DNA of 64,000 bases, from contig JAHCVI010000005.1 of the NCBI GenBank assembly GCA_019096155.1, positions 1,622,468 to 1,686,467 of the forward strand. Reading direction: 5' to 3'. The position numbers and the translations under genes are program-made. Under the pieces are notes generated by a model, which was given only the letters and a program-made list of their open reading frames with translations, ran no database searches and was not told the origin of the DNA. Of the stretch, positions 1 to 11,300 are shown piece after piece. Source of the stretch: Staphylotrichum longicolle. Its lineage: Eukaryota; Ascomycota; Sordariomycetes; Sordariales; Chaetomiaceae. How positions within the stretch are numbered: the stretch's first letter is position 1; every line of letters begins with the position of its first letter.

Positions 1-960
1 GAGGACTAGAATGTGTTTGGTCCGAGCTTATGCCAAACAGCTAACTGGGTGTGAGTGTGGTGCTGCACTGTCGGTGTGCCCGTGACATGTCACTTTTGAC
101 TTTTGCATGGCCGAAGACAATCGAGCAACATTGTCACATTTATACAATTTTCCCCGAAGCTCAACAGTCTCGTTGACATGTCTTTGGGCTCCCATCCCTG
201 CAAGCAGCGGCTCCGTACCGATGCTGGACATGGCCTCCTTTGATGCTTCATGTGCTGCGCCAACGGCTTGCTGTCCTCTTCCCAAAGCGCCTGCTGACCG
301 TGAAGACATTCAGGAGGGGGGGTAGGAAGAATGAGTCGATGGCCAGCGTTATCGTTCCCACGAATGAAACGTCTGTCTTGCTGCATGCGTCGGGAGCCCA
401 ATGCAGAGGCAGATGCAGGTGCAGACGCATGGATACCCAAGAACCCTGATACCATAGTTACACATTATCTGGTTGGGATGACAACCTCATGCTTAAGGGT
501 ATGGACTTTTGCACAGCCGTGGGGGTTTGGGCAGAGCCTTACGGGCTGCGCATTTCTCTTTGGGCATGAACTCCCAAGTCAGCCTCAACTTGACCGAGGA
601 TGGCGATGCCGCAAACGTGGCGCCAGACGAATTCGCGCAGAGACTTGTTGCCTTGCGGGCAGTGAATGGTTGGGCCTTATCGACAAACCGGCATCGCCGA
701 GCAGGGAAACTGCCGTCCGAAACACAGGAGTGTCGCGCACACCTTGGATTGAGCGTGGGGAGCCAAAGACGGTGTATAGCCGGGACCGCAAGGCAAGAAG
801 GAAACGATCACAGGAACTCCGCCCGACAGCTCATCCCTACTGCAAAGCCCAGTCTTCCCGAATATCGTTGACGTGTCCTTCAGTTCCATGGTTGCCTTGT
901 GGCGGTGTGTTCCGCGGATTTGATGCCTTCGACATGTTTCCAAGCTCTTGGTGCCCTTGC
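1..960. other. Left-end intergenic DNA
   Basis: No supported gene. A long plus-strand open frame from 331 to 1446 lies largely antisense to the coiled-coil gene and has no recognisable domain or coding bias. The stretch is probably 3' flank of the minus-strand gene. Confidence 0.4.
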
Positions 961-1772
961 TCATGCTTCCTGGATGCCAGCCTGCTGCTTCTCTTGCCTT
1001 TCATCGTTTCTCGGCACCACCAAGTCCCTGGCTCGGTCCCTCTCCTGCTCTCGCGCCCGCTTCCGCTCCATCAGCCAGCTCCTCCATTCATTCTCGTATC
1101 TCTCAAAGGGAAGTTCAGCGCGCAAAAGTCCTCGGCCTCCATCGGTTCGCCTTGCAATCTGATAGGGATGCTGTTCCGGAGCGCCCTTTTCAGGATCTCG
1201 ATGTGCTCCAGCGCATCCTCCATGTTGTCTTGGAGCTCCCAGTTCTCCTGCTCAAGCCTCGTAACATCGGCCGCCGCTGCCTCGTACTTGGCCTTCCAAG
1301 GGGTTCCATCGCTCTTAAGAGCATTGTTTGACTGGGCTGCCGCCTGGTGTTCTCCGAACCTCCGTCCGAGTCGGGCAATGAGCTCGGCGTTCTGCTGTGA
1401 AGCCCTCCCAACTGCTCTTGTCGCCCCACGCATTCCCACTCCCTGAGTGGCACGGATCGGGAGACGGTCACTAGAACCGGAGCGTGGTATTTTTGAAGAT
1501 TGGGTGGAAATCATTTCTTCGTCTGGGGAAGGTGAACTCGGCGCTCGAGGGTCTTGAGGCTAGGTATACGGCTCGTTAGATCAGCTATTTTGGGTAAAGG
1601 AGTACCAACGGACTGCTTTTACCTTCCCGCCCTCATGAAGAGCATCTGCAATACCGAGTGACAGTGGACTTGGGTGTACGGGTTGGGCTTCCGCTGAGCG
1701 AACGATGGCGGCGGGCTGTCCATCATACTCGTAGTCACGGTGATGTCTGTCGTTGATCTGATCTTCAGACAT
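961..1772 (-). CDS. Coiled-coil hypothetical protein, two exons, probable frameshift
   Basis: Unrecognised protein. Exon 1 runs 1772-1623 and encodes MSEDQ... through HEGGK. A 63-nt intron (1622-1560, donor GTAAAA, branch CTAAC, acceptor CCTAG) joins it in phase 0 to exon 2 from 1559. Exon 2 has a basic, Ser-rich stretch and then a heptad-like coiled coil (VTRLEQENWELQDN). The uninterrupted frame stops near 1071. The strongly coding-like text that follows (FERYENEWRSWLMERKR..., ending at 961) is in another frame, reached if a GC dinucleotide at about 1120 is an insertion (TGCGCGCTG). With that correction the product is about 248 aa, highly charged and probably intracellular. Its function is unknown. 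The 3' frame is the least certain part. Confidence 0.5.
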
Positions 1773-2264
1773 GGTGACTTGAGCATACATCTCACGTCGG
1801 TAATATAAGTAATCTAGACGAGATAAAAACAACCGGGGAGTCGACCTGGAAAGAGAAAGCATCAGAGCCGCAGTTTGACACGCCAGGTGCAGAGGCAGAC
1901 ATTCCCAGGGCTTGAGGAAAGCCATGCAGTTATCCGGTTTTAGATTCGAGCTCAAAGCTGAAGCGCTTGGCTCGGTGGTGCAACAAAGAGGGGTTGGTTG
2001 CAGCTCCAGTGATCGGCAACTGGATAACCACCCGCCTCCCCCCGCCCGGCTGTAGGCAGCTCCTGGATTCTGCAGTTCTTCCCTTGCTCCAGCCAGTGAT
2101 TTCCATGCTGTACCCCACACAGGCATGCGCTCCAATTTTGTCCTGCAAGCTCCCATCGGGTCCCCCGGCTTATGCCCACGATTCCCTGCTGTGACACCCT
2201 CAGGATGAGTTTTTGAATTCACGCAACAGTCACCATATGCGTATGTATTGCAACCCAAGAGATC

Positions 2265-5200
2265 ATGAAGTTGTTAGAGATTTATCCCAACCACGATAAT
2301 CCTGGATCGGTGCTCACCGAGGTTTAGTGAGTTCATCAACCAAAGCTGTAACTCATTCCCACGCAGGCAGCTGGGGCTAACGCTGTGTTCTACGTTCACC
2401 GCCTTGTAGCGTGGTTTTGGTACATGGCCTTGACGCAGTCGACCGCCACCGTGATTGCATCAAGACTTGGACCGCCGAGGATGACACCGTCTGGCCACGC
2501 CATCTCCTCCCCGCTCGTATGCCTGAAGCGCGCGTGTTGTGTTACGAGTACAACGGATCCATAAAGGGCGTCACTAGTTTTGCAGGCACACGAGACCACG
2601 CTATCTCCCTTCTCCAGCAACTGGAAGAATATCGCGAACGCAAGGCTGGCAGTTCCAAGCCCATCATCTTCGTCGGTCACAGTTTGGGCGGTCTCATGTC
2701 AGTATCAGTCATCTCGCGAGGTCTCGGTCTGCTGATACATGGTACTGACCTGCAGATAGTATCAAACAGGCATCAAATCCGTGGCATACATAAAATGAGA
2801 GCTTCACTGACACAGAACGCAGGCCCTCATTTTTGCTTTAGCGAAGCGGTACAGGCATCTTGCAGAGTCAACTTGCGGCATTGTAAGTGACCCCAGCTCG
2901 GAAATTCCATGATGCTACATGGCTCACCGCCTGGGACTGACCCAGGTCTTCTTTGGCACACCTCATCGACTCCACGGCCCAAAAGCAGGGGCCCGTCTTG
3001 TGGGCGACATCCTGCGCGCGGTGGGTAACTACCGGACGGATCGTGTGATACTGGGATCCATCAAAGACGCTCTTCGTCCCGTTGAACCGACCCGGGGGAT
3101 GATCCGAGAGATTCAAAACAGCAGAACCATTCTCTCCGGCATAAATGACCAATTCCCCAACGTTCTTCGATTGTTCAACATCGCCATCGTCAATTTTTTT
3201 GAGTGTGACATCACCGAAGGCTTAAATCGCGTGGTCAGTTTCAACCGTCGGCTGTAGCCGAATCCAAGCTCAAATGCTAGTGATTTGATGTTAACCTGTC
3301 CTGTTTGCGTACAGGTTGTGAGCGAGTACGATGCCTCTCTGGACTATGAAAAGGCCAACACCCAGCCCATTTCGGGAGACCACTTCGGAATGTGTAAGTT
3401 TACTGGAGACCAACACGGCCAACAACGATTCGATGCGGTCTGGTCTGCACTGAAAGTCCTCGCTCAACCAGCAATGGCAGTCTCCGGGATGCCGTCAAGT
3501 CCAGGGGATAATGGTCAACAAGCGCGCAGGCCCACCAAAACTGACACCTTCGAGATTACTGCCCGTCAAACAGCTCTTCTCGAGTCCCTATGCGACGACA
3601 ACTTCCACCAACATTCCGCCGGCATACATCCAACCAAGGGGACTGGTGGCTGGGTCGAGAACAGGAACCAGTTCCGCAGTTGGCGACGCGGGGAGAAGAC
3701 CAAACTCTGGGTCTACGGAAGTGCCGCCACTGGCAAAACTTACCTCGCAAAACACATCATCAACACGCTCAGCGATGAAGAAAATCTGCAAGTCGTTGAA
3801 TGCTTCTTGGACGGAAGACTAAAGGAGCGAAACAGCCTCGAGGCCCTTCTCCGATCAACCATGCACCAAGCAGCAAAGCTCAGCACTGAAGTCTGGGCCA
3901 CCGCGATCAGCCAGCTTCAAATTGCCCAGTCGCCCAAACGCGATGCGATGTGGACGCGTAAAATACTCCAGGAACTGTGGCCCACATTAATGGCTCAGGT
4001 CGTCGTGAGTGGTAGCGGAATTGCCATCATAATCGATGGGTTCGACGAGATCTCCGAGCACGACCAGTACGACTTTCTGGAATGTCTCCAAGCCTGCGAC
4101 CAACAACTAGAGCGGCTCAATAAGCATCCTGTTCTGCAGGGAAATACGGAAGGATCCGCTGCATTGCTGTGCCGAGACCTACGTGTTCTCATCCTGTCCC
4201 GTTGGTGCCTGAGCGTTGACCAGTCCAGTCTGGAGTTTGTCCAGTACAAGATCACGGAAGACGATACTATGATGGACATCCGACTTACCGTGGAGACCGA
4301 GTTGGCCAGATTTGCACGCATAGCGATGTACTCCCCTGGGTTTCAGAAGGAAATATGCGACGCTGTTACTCGAGGCGCGCGGGGCATTTACCTCTGGGCA
4401 ACCGTGATGATCGCCGATATCAGGACCGAGATGCCCCGAGAACCTCAGCTGCAACAACAACTACAACAACTGCCAAGATCGCTTGCTGAGCTCTATGATT
4501 TGATCCTCGGCAGAATCAAAAATCGACCGGGTCGCGCCGCAGAAAGAACCAAGACAGTCCTCTTGTGGGTCGTCTTCGGCCTGGAGCCTTTGACTCTCCT
4601 TGAGCTCAATGCCGGGTTGGCCCTGGCCAAACTGTGGGCGGAAACCCGGGGCAGACAGATCGACAATGATTCCGTCACATTGCGCATGGTCGACTCAGGG
4701 GTGTTCAAGGCCTCGCTTGTCATGCTATGTGGCCAGCTTCTCAGGATGTCATCGCGCAACCACGTTCAGCCTGTTCACAGCACGCTTGTGCAGTATCTGA
4801 ACACCCACCCAGACATCTTCAAAGAGCAGAACAAGCGCTGGAAGGTGCCCAACCATGTTTGGTTTTATCAGTCGCAGCAGGAGGCGCACCGTCGCCTAGG
4901 AATGTTATGCGCTGCATACCTTATGATGCCCTCCTTCAGGAGTTCTGGTGGCGCGTTCGATGCAACAGATGCAGGACGTGCGAGATGGGAGAGCAAGGTT
5001 CAGGAGAGAATTGAGAGCCACGCTCTTGTCCGGTACTCATCGCTCTGCTGGTCAAAACACTTTGACTTGGCAGGGTTGGCGCAAAGCGAGAACCCTGACA
5101 GACAACAGTGGACAGCCTTGGAGGATGTCAGGACAGAGTTTGCAATCAGTTGGGCGGAAGTGTGGTGGTATGCCAGGAAGTGGCGAGGAAGTGACTTCCC

Positions 5201-6417
5201 TGCACACAACGTGCCCCTGAGCATAATCATTGACGACAAGGAAGAGTTTGACAGCTCTCTGGTCCCCCCTGCCGAGAGCCAGTGGGAGGATCAACCTCCA
5301 TCCACGGATACCCTGGTTGCAACCGAGGGTACCGAAGCGCAGGAGATCAGCTCGGCAGTGGCCAACCCACCGCCGACGCTCTTAGAGCTGACCAACCAGG
5401 TGCACCAGTACCCAGTTCACCAAGACCCAGTTCACCAGAACCCAGTTCACCAAGACCCAGTTCACCAAGACCCAGTTCACCAAGACCCGGTTCCTGGCAA
5501 GAGATCGTTTATGGACCCAAAGGATGCCAACAAGGTCCGTCACAACCTAACACCGGCCAATCCATCTACAACGGCCCCAGCGCCTACCGACCCGCCGGCA
5601 ACCAACTCCTCCCATACCAAGGCATCACGAAGCACTCGCCGCCCCAAAGACCGGCAGTCTACCAACGCACTGCGCCCAGATCCACTCACGTTTACCAGCC
5701 CAAAAGCCAGGCCAAGAACATCCTCAGATTTAGACCCCAGTCGCCAAACACCTCCGAAACCAGCGCCCACCAGTACAACCTGGACTGGTAATCCACCTGG
5801 GGAACGAATAAACCGATCAGCACAACCGGCCCGACCAACAACAGAACTCATTGCAACGTCCGGCAAAAGGTACGTGTTTCAGGACATGGACAGTCACAGC
5901 TTTACACGTAGTTCTTGATTCCCTTGTGGGTTGGACGGGGGCAACAGCTGACACGTCAATCAGCAGGACTGCCACAGACGGAGCAACGGTTGAACCAGCA
6001 CACCCGTCTGCTATGGAGATGGGGCAGTTGAGCTACCACAATCCCCACACTGGACTGGTCGAGAGCTCAACACCGTCTCGTTCTGACCAAAGAGAGACTC
6101 GTCAACAACAGCAGCCTCATCAAGGGTCACGGCAAGACTCTCAATTTGCCCCGGATGACTTGGATGAAGGTTCAAGAAGGTCCGGCCGCGTCTCCCGTCG
6201 TACTGGCAATGCTGTGGACCATGGGAACCATCCTCGTCGTTCTGGAGGTGGGACTCAGGTCGGCTCAGATCGCGTCCGTCACTCATCACGGACCGAGGCT
6301 GGTGTTGAGTTCCGCGGTGACACATCCTCGGTCGCAGAGTTCGAGTCGGACAACGAACGTGAGAAGAACAGCTGTGGGTGGTTGGTTTGCATGATCACCT
6401 GTGGCTGCTGCCAATAG
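2265..6417 (+). CDS. NLR (STAND) protein: SesB-type serine hydrolase plus NACHT
   Basis: Seven exons: 2265-2326, 2410-2697, 2760-2769, 2823-2882, 2946-3233, 3315-5869, 5964-6417, giving 1238 aa in frame. Residues ~20-290 are an alpha/beta hydrolase of the kind found at the N-terminus of fungal NLRs (SesB-like): VVLVHGL, nucleophile elbow GHSLGG (Ser ~112), VFFGTPHRL, and a DHFGMCKF segment carrying the likely catalytic His ~259. NACHT follows, with Walker A GSAATGKT (~371-378), Walker B IIIDGFDE (~474-481) and a sensor-like LILSRW. No ankyrin, WD or TPR repeats follow. The C-terminus is Pro-rich, has PVHQD pentapeptides (~932-962) and ends in a Cys-rich tail (CGWLVCMITCGCC). Family members act in allorecognition and programmed cell death. 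Lipase or esterase activity here is inferred. Confidence 0.88.
5400..5490 (+). repeat. 15-bp minisatellite inside the NLR gene
   Basis: About six copies of a 15-bp unit (CCAGTTCACCAAGAC with single-base variants) lie in the C-terminal coding region of the NLR. Unit length is a multiple of three, so copy-number change keeps the frame. It encodes PVHQD/PVHQN pentapeptides. Confidence 0.85.
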
Positions 6418-6678
6418 AGTGTGAAATCCTGCGGCATGGACAAGTGTTGATCATGGCGAGAGTGTCAGGCAACCCCGGCCTCGGACGCTATTGTCAGTTC
6501 CGTGGTTTCTGTTATCATTCTGTATCAACGACACTGCTCAGAGAATCGGTACCTAACTTCAAGGGAAATTGTTCAAATCCAACATGAATGCAATACCTGG
6601 CTACAACGCAAATATCCCCCGCTGATGCAAACCTCGACATCCCAAACACCCCCAACGCCACGCTCAACCGGCTTATCC

Positions 6679-8950
6679 TCACCACGCCTCCCACTTCTGC
6701 CCACCCATCGCAATCAGCCGGTTAAACAGCTCATCCCTCAACGGCACCGCCGTAACCTTGTACTCCTCCCCACTCAACGTCTTGATCACCAACCCATCCT
6801 TGACCTCCCTCTCCATCGACCAGCCCACGACCAGCTTCGCCTTCCACCCATAGCCGCCAATCTTCTTCAGCTCCACAATCTCCGCCACGGGCACGCTCCA
6901 CACCGCGTTGACATCCTCCCTCTCCTCGCCCGCGATCTCCACCGTCTTCTTCCTCTCGCCCTTCCCAAACGCCACGACGGGCACCGTCGCGCCGGACGCG
7001 CTGATGTACACCCTCCCCTTGTGGCCCTCCCAGCGCGCGTCGAACTCGACGGGGCCCGACGTCGGCGTGCCCGCGTCCCGCGCGGGGATCACGCCCAGGC
7101 GGTCGCGCGCGGGCTCGCTGCCCGCGACCTTGGCGCGCACGTGGTCCGTCCCGACGGCCGTCTTGACCATGCCGCGCGTCGTGCCCTTGAAGAAGTTGAG
7201 GATCTTGCTGCCCTTGCGGCCGTGCTTGTGGTCCTTGGCCGCGTCGACGTGCGGGTCGCCCGTGTGCGTGGGCACCGAGGACGGGTCGTGCGCGATGGCC
7301 GCGTCGAGCTCCGCGGGCGAGGCGTTGAGAGGGGCCTCGGCGCCCGTGGCGCGGAGGTGCTCGTCGGTGAGGGCGGCCGGCTGGTTGGGTGGCGGGGAGG
7401 TGATGCGCGGCGGTGGGGGGAGAGGGGCACGGCTGGCTTCGCCGTGGCGGAGGAGCGTGAGGGTGAGCTGGGCGTTGGTGGGGACGCCTTTGAGGATCGT
7501 GCTGGTGTTTGTGTGAGTGGGGTGCTTAATGAAGGCGGTTTGGAGTTGGGGTTGGCTTACTTGCGCGGCTCGAGGAGCTTTTGCCAGTCGGGGATCGTGC
7601 GGTTGAGCCAGTCGAGGCCACGGGAGAGGATAGGGTCGCCGAAAAAGACAAAGCCTATCAGGAAAGAGGTGGATTTCACGAGGAGGTAGGGGGTCAGGAA
7701 GACGGAAGCACCAAAAAGGAGCGGGAGCAGGATCGCGACGAGGCGCATGCGGTACACCTCGGAGGGGAACAAGGGGATGGGTGAAAGTGCGCTGTCCGCC
7801 AGTCAGTCCTGCCATCTTCATCAGGGGGTTAGAGTGGGTGGTGACATACTTCGCCAGACGCTCCCAAGTATCCGCAATGCTGCCAATTGTGTGCATGATG
7901 GGCCGCATCTTGGACCACATGGCCGTCTCCATGGGGACCTTGGTTTTGTCGTGCTTGGCTCCCGACTTGCCGCCGCTACCTTTATCCCTCGCGTCAGCGG
8001 TGCTTGCGGCAAGCGCCGTCGGATCGGGGGCAGCATCGGTGGCTGCATTCTTGTCCGAGTCCGGATCTCCCTGGGGGTGTTTACCAGCTGCACTGCTCAG
8101 GGCGACTGAGGCAATGCCGCTGACAAAATTGCTCGCCTCTTGCTCGACAGCTTCGCCCTTGTGGTTCTCGGGCGCGCCCGTAGCGCTGTCGTGGCTACCC
8201 AGGACACCGGCACGTGGCTTTTGGACGCCGCCGGTCTTGCTGTCGACAAGTGAGACGGGTGCCGGAGGGAAGAGGAATTCCCTCGACTTGGGAAATCCGA
8301 TGAGTGCCAGGATAACAATGGAGAGGAGAGGAGTGATCAAGTCGAAAAGCCACGCGATGAAGTAGGCCGCGGCAAAACAGCCAGTCCGTTGAGTCTCGCG
8401 CCAGGAGCGGAGGCGTGCGATGTGCTTCACGGCTGCGAGCATTCCTACGCCGACCGTCATGTAGAGTCTCTCCACGTTCGCTCGCATCTTATCTGGTGAG
8501 AACTCCTCGTCGTCGGCGATGTTGAGGTCCAGACCGCCTGGTGGGGCAAAGGGGGTTGCCTTTACATCGTAGATTTGCTGCGCATGGTCAGTCAACGGTC
8601 CTCTTTCCCGCGGGCGGCGAAATACAAACCTTGTTGAACCGCCGAACAAGCAGCCAGAGCTCCTCGTTGTCCATGCCACCAATGAGTGGCGCAGCAATGT
8701 CCTGTTTCTTCTCATTCCATCCCAAGTCAAGCACGTCCTTTCCGTGGTCCTGCTGAGCTATTCCCTCATCTTCCTGGGACTCGGCGGCCAGAGCATGGGA
8801 GAATGTTGTTCCTTCGCCTGGAGCCTTGGACGAGGTTTGGCCGTGAGTTTCAATGTCGGCGGGATCTGTTGCCGGAATGGGGAGGAGATCCTTGATGCCG
8901 GCCCCGGGACCCGTGTCCGAGGTTACGGGGTTGTTTGTTTCTGACTGCAT
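6679..8950 (-). CDS. DUF3292 family membrane protein
   Basis: Four exons on the minus strand: 8950-8630, 8577-7850, 7791-7561, 7501-6679. They sum to 700 codons. Introns of 52, 58 and 59 nt have donors GTTTGT, GTATGT and GTAAGC. The protein matches the fungal DUF3292 family in layout. It has an acidic, disordered N-terminus, an ELWLLVRRFNKQ segment, then a hydrophobic segment at ~174-202 and a second hydrophobic pair at ~367-405 (around LVAILLPLLFG). A basic low-complexity linker follows, then a C-terminal beta-rich domain ending KVTAVPLRDELFNRLIAMG. Function is unknown in the family; an organelle or endomembrane location is inferred. An upstream in-frame start at 9106 is possible, but 8950 gives a more typical N-terminus. 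Confidence 0.85.
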
Positions 8951-9711
8951 CCTGAGACGGCACAGAAGTTGCGCTGTCGGTGTCACTGGCGTTGCATCTT
9001 GCGACGAACTTTGTGCACATGCGCGTTCGGATGACTGTGGGACTTTTATGAGTTGGCTGTTGTGGAGCAGGACTTGGCTCAGCATTGATGACATCAATGG
9101 CGCCAATCAGCGGCAGCTAACTTGGAGCTGTGACGCAGCCCACCTCCCAAAGAGCCTGTTTGGACTCGATCAGCTCTTCAGCTTGAAAGAAACCACGGGC
9201 CATGCGCCTCGCAGGCTCCGAAACCGAGGGCGAGGATTGTCCTTTCGTTTCATGTCGCAGTGTATTCGTGTCACCTTCTCAGAACAACAACAAATTGAAG
9301 GACAGGACCTGAGCAAACGGGGCAATGGATCAACTCCGTCTTTCATTAGTCCATCACATGACAATATTCATGAAATGCAGCGTGCATGCCATGCAACCCG
9401 CGTCGCCTCGATGGAAACACCCGTAATCGCGCTGTTGATCAGTCACAGAAAGAGTCTCGTATGTACCCACGCAGGCCACGGGCGCGCTTCCGGAGCCGGG
9501 ACCCACTCTCCCGGCCGATCCGGCTTTGCCGGTCCACTCGGACGGCCCCACATTACCGGAAGTGGTGACGCCATGGGGTAATGACGACATGGGCTATCGA
9601 CCCAGTACACCAAAAGTCGAGTTAGTTGCGATATATTTTCAAGTCAACAACCAACACTGCATTTTGAATCCCATTAAATCTCCAGTCCCTGAAGAAACCA
9701 CCACCAAAACC
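8951..9711. other. Intergenic, divergent promoter region
   Basis: Lies between the 5' ends of the DUF3292 gene (minus) and the phosphomannose isomerase gene (plus), so it should hold both promoters. No strong open frame or repeat seen. Confidence 0.5.
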
Positions 9712-10921
9712 ATGACTGATCGCGTCTTCCAACTGTCCGGCAGCTGCAACAACTACCCCTGGGGCAAGCAGGGGAAGCAGTCGCTCGCAGCACAACTCTG
9801 CAGAAGACGTCAAGGACTTTGAAATCAAGGACGATGAATTTTACTCGGAGATGTGGTTTGGGGACTATCCCGACTTCCCTGCGCGCGTCTTGAAGACGGG
9901 CGAGCTCCTGAAGGACGCTCTCGACAAGAACAAGGAGACCCTCCTCGGGAAGAAAGTCATCACCCAGCTGGATGGGCAGCTTCCATTCCTACCCAAAATC
10001 CTTTCCATCGCCAAAGCCCTCCCCCTCCAGATTCACCCCAACAAAGACCTCGCCGCGAAGCTCCACGCGAAAGACCCCGACAACTTTACCGACCCCAACC
10101 ACAAACCCGAAATTGCCGTCGCCCTTTCCAAGTTTGAGGTCTTTGCCGGTTTCAAGCCCCTGTCCGAAATCTCACCCCTCTTTCAACTACCTGCCCTCCG
10201 CCCCTTCGTCCCGCCCAACACAACCCAATGGACCGACCAAACGCTGCGCGAGGTCACCCGCGCCCTCCTCAAAGCCGACGACGCCACTGTCAAGCGCGTT
10301 TCCGAATCCCTCCTCTCCACTTCCAAGTCAGACCTCGGCAACGCCGCTTACATCCTCGACCTGCTCCCGCGCCTGCAAAAACAGTACGGCTCCGAGGACC
10401 CAGGCTCCCTCGTCGCGCTGACCTGCATGAACTTCATGGTCCTCGGCCCCGGCGACGCGCTGTACATCCCCGCCGACGGAATCCACGCCTACCTGAGCGG
10501 GGACATTGTCGAGTGCATGGCGCGCAGCAACAATGTGCTCAACTCGGGGTTCTGTCCGCCCGCGGACCGGAACAATATCGATTTGTTCACGGACACGCTC
10601 ACGTTTGAGGCGCATTCCAAGGGGGATATGGTGTTGAAGAGTGAGAAGGCGGATAGGAGTAAGACGGGCAAGACCAGGGTGTACCGTCCACCCATGAGCG
10701 AGTTCGACATGCTCAGGGCGGAGTTGGAGGCTGGGGAAGAGGATGAGATTGAGGCGGGGGACGGGCCGGGGGTCTTGATTGTCACGAGGGGCAGTGGGAA
10801 GATGGAGGCGGATGGGAAAGATTTTGAGCTGAGTGAGGGAGCGATCTATTTTGTGGCGCCGGGAGTGAAGGTGAAGTGGGTGACAGAAGAGGGGATGGAG
10901 GTCCATATGGCCGTAGTCTGA
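9712..10921 (+). CDS. Mannose-6-phosphate isomerase (type I), frameshifted near N-terminus
   Basis: Zinc isomerase interconverting mannose-6-phosphate and fructose-6-phosphate, feeding GDP-mannose for glycosylation and wall synthesis. Start at 9712 (MTDRVFQLSGSC...) gives the conserved NNYPWGKQG segment. The frame then breaks between about 9798 and 9812 and resumes +1 as SAEDVKDFEIKDDE. From there the protein is intact to 10921. Metal ligands expected from the family are present: Gln and His in LQIHPNK, Glu in HKPEIAV, His in IPADGIHAYLSG. The arginine-containing RSNNVLNSG motif is also present. Corrected length is about 404 aa, close to family size. No intron can repair the break. Loss of one TCTGC copy (5 bp) would explain it. 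The alternative is initiation at 9851, which would lack ~46 N-terminal residues including the PWG motif. Confidence 0.85.
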
Positions 10922-11300
10922 ACAAGCCTCTAGCGTATTTGCGTGAGCCTCTGCGTTTGAGTGACAAGTTCAGTTACTCATGTTAGAGACAATACAAGCG
11001 ATTAACGTGCTCGAATTCTCCAGCATGATACCCAAGCCATGCTGTGCAACCACACCTGTATTATGGTCGCATGGTATCAGAATGGCTCTTCCATCTTGGC
11101 GGTGACAATGAAACCTCTTGGTTGCCCAGTCGGTTGAATCACCACGACGCCGAGAGCGACCAGGCCGAGCACAAGACCGCCGACGATGCAAGCTGTCACT
11201 TTTGTGATCCATTCCCTTGTCAAACCCGCCCAGATCGAACTTGATCCCCAACGTTCTCATCCCATCCACTCTTCACCATTCTCCGCCAGCAACACCAACA
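10922..11300. other. Intergenic between isomerase and SET genes
   Basis: About 380 bases with no supported feature. Contains the terminator of the isomerase gene and the promoter of the SET gene. Confidence 0.4.

Noticed and set aside
331..1446. 371-codon plus-strand open frame
   Set aside because: Mostly antisense to the spliced coiled-coil gene, no domain, composition unlike a protein.
6560..6590. GTTCAAATCC, like a tRNA T-loop
   Set aside because: No acceptor or anticodon stem fits around it.
6502..7689. 395-codon plus-strand open frame over the DUF3292 gene
   Set aside because: Antisense shadow of a GC-rich coding exon; Arg/Leu-rich low-complexity text.
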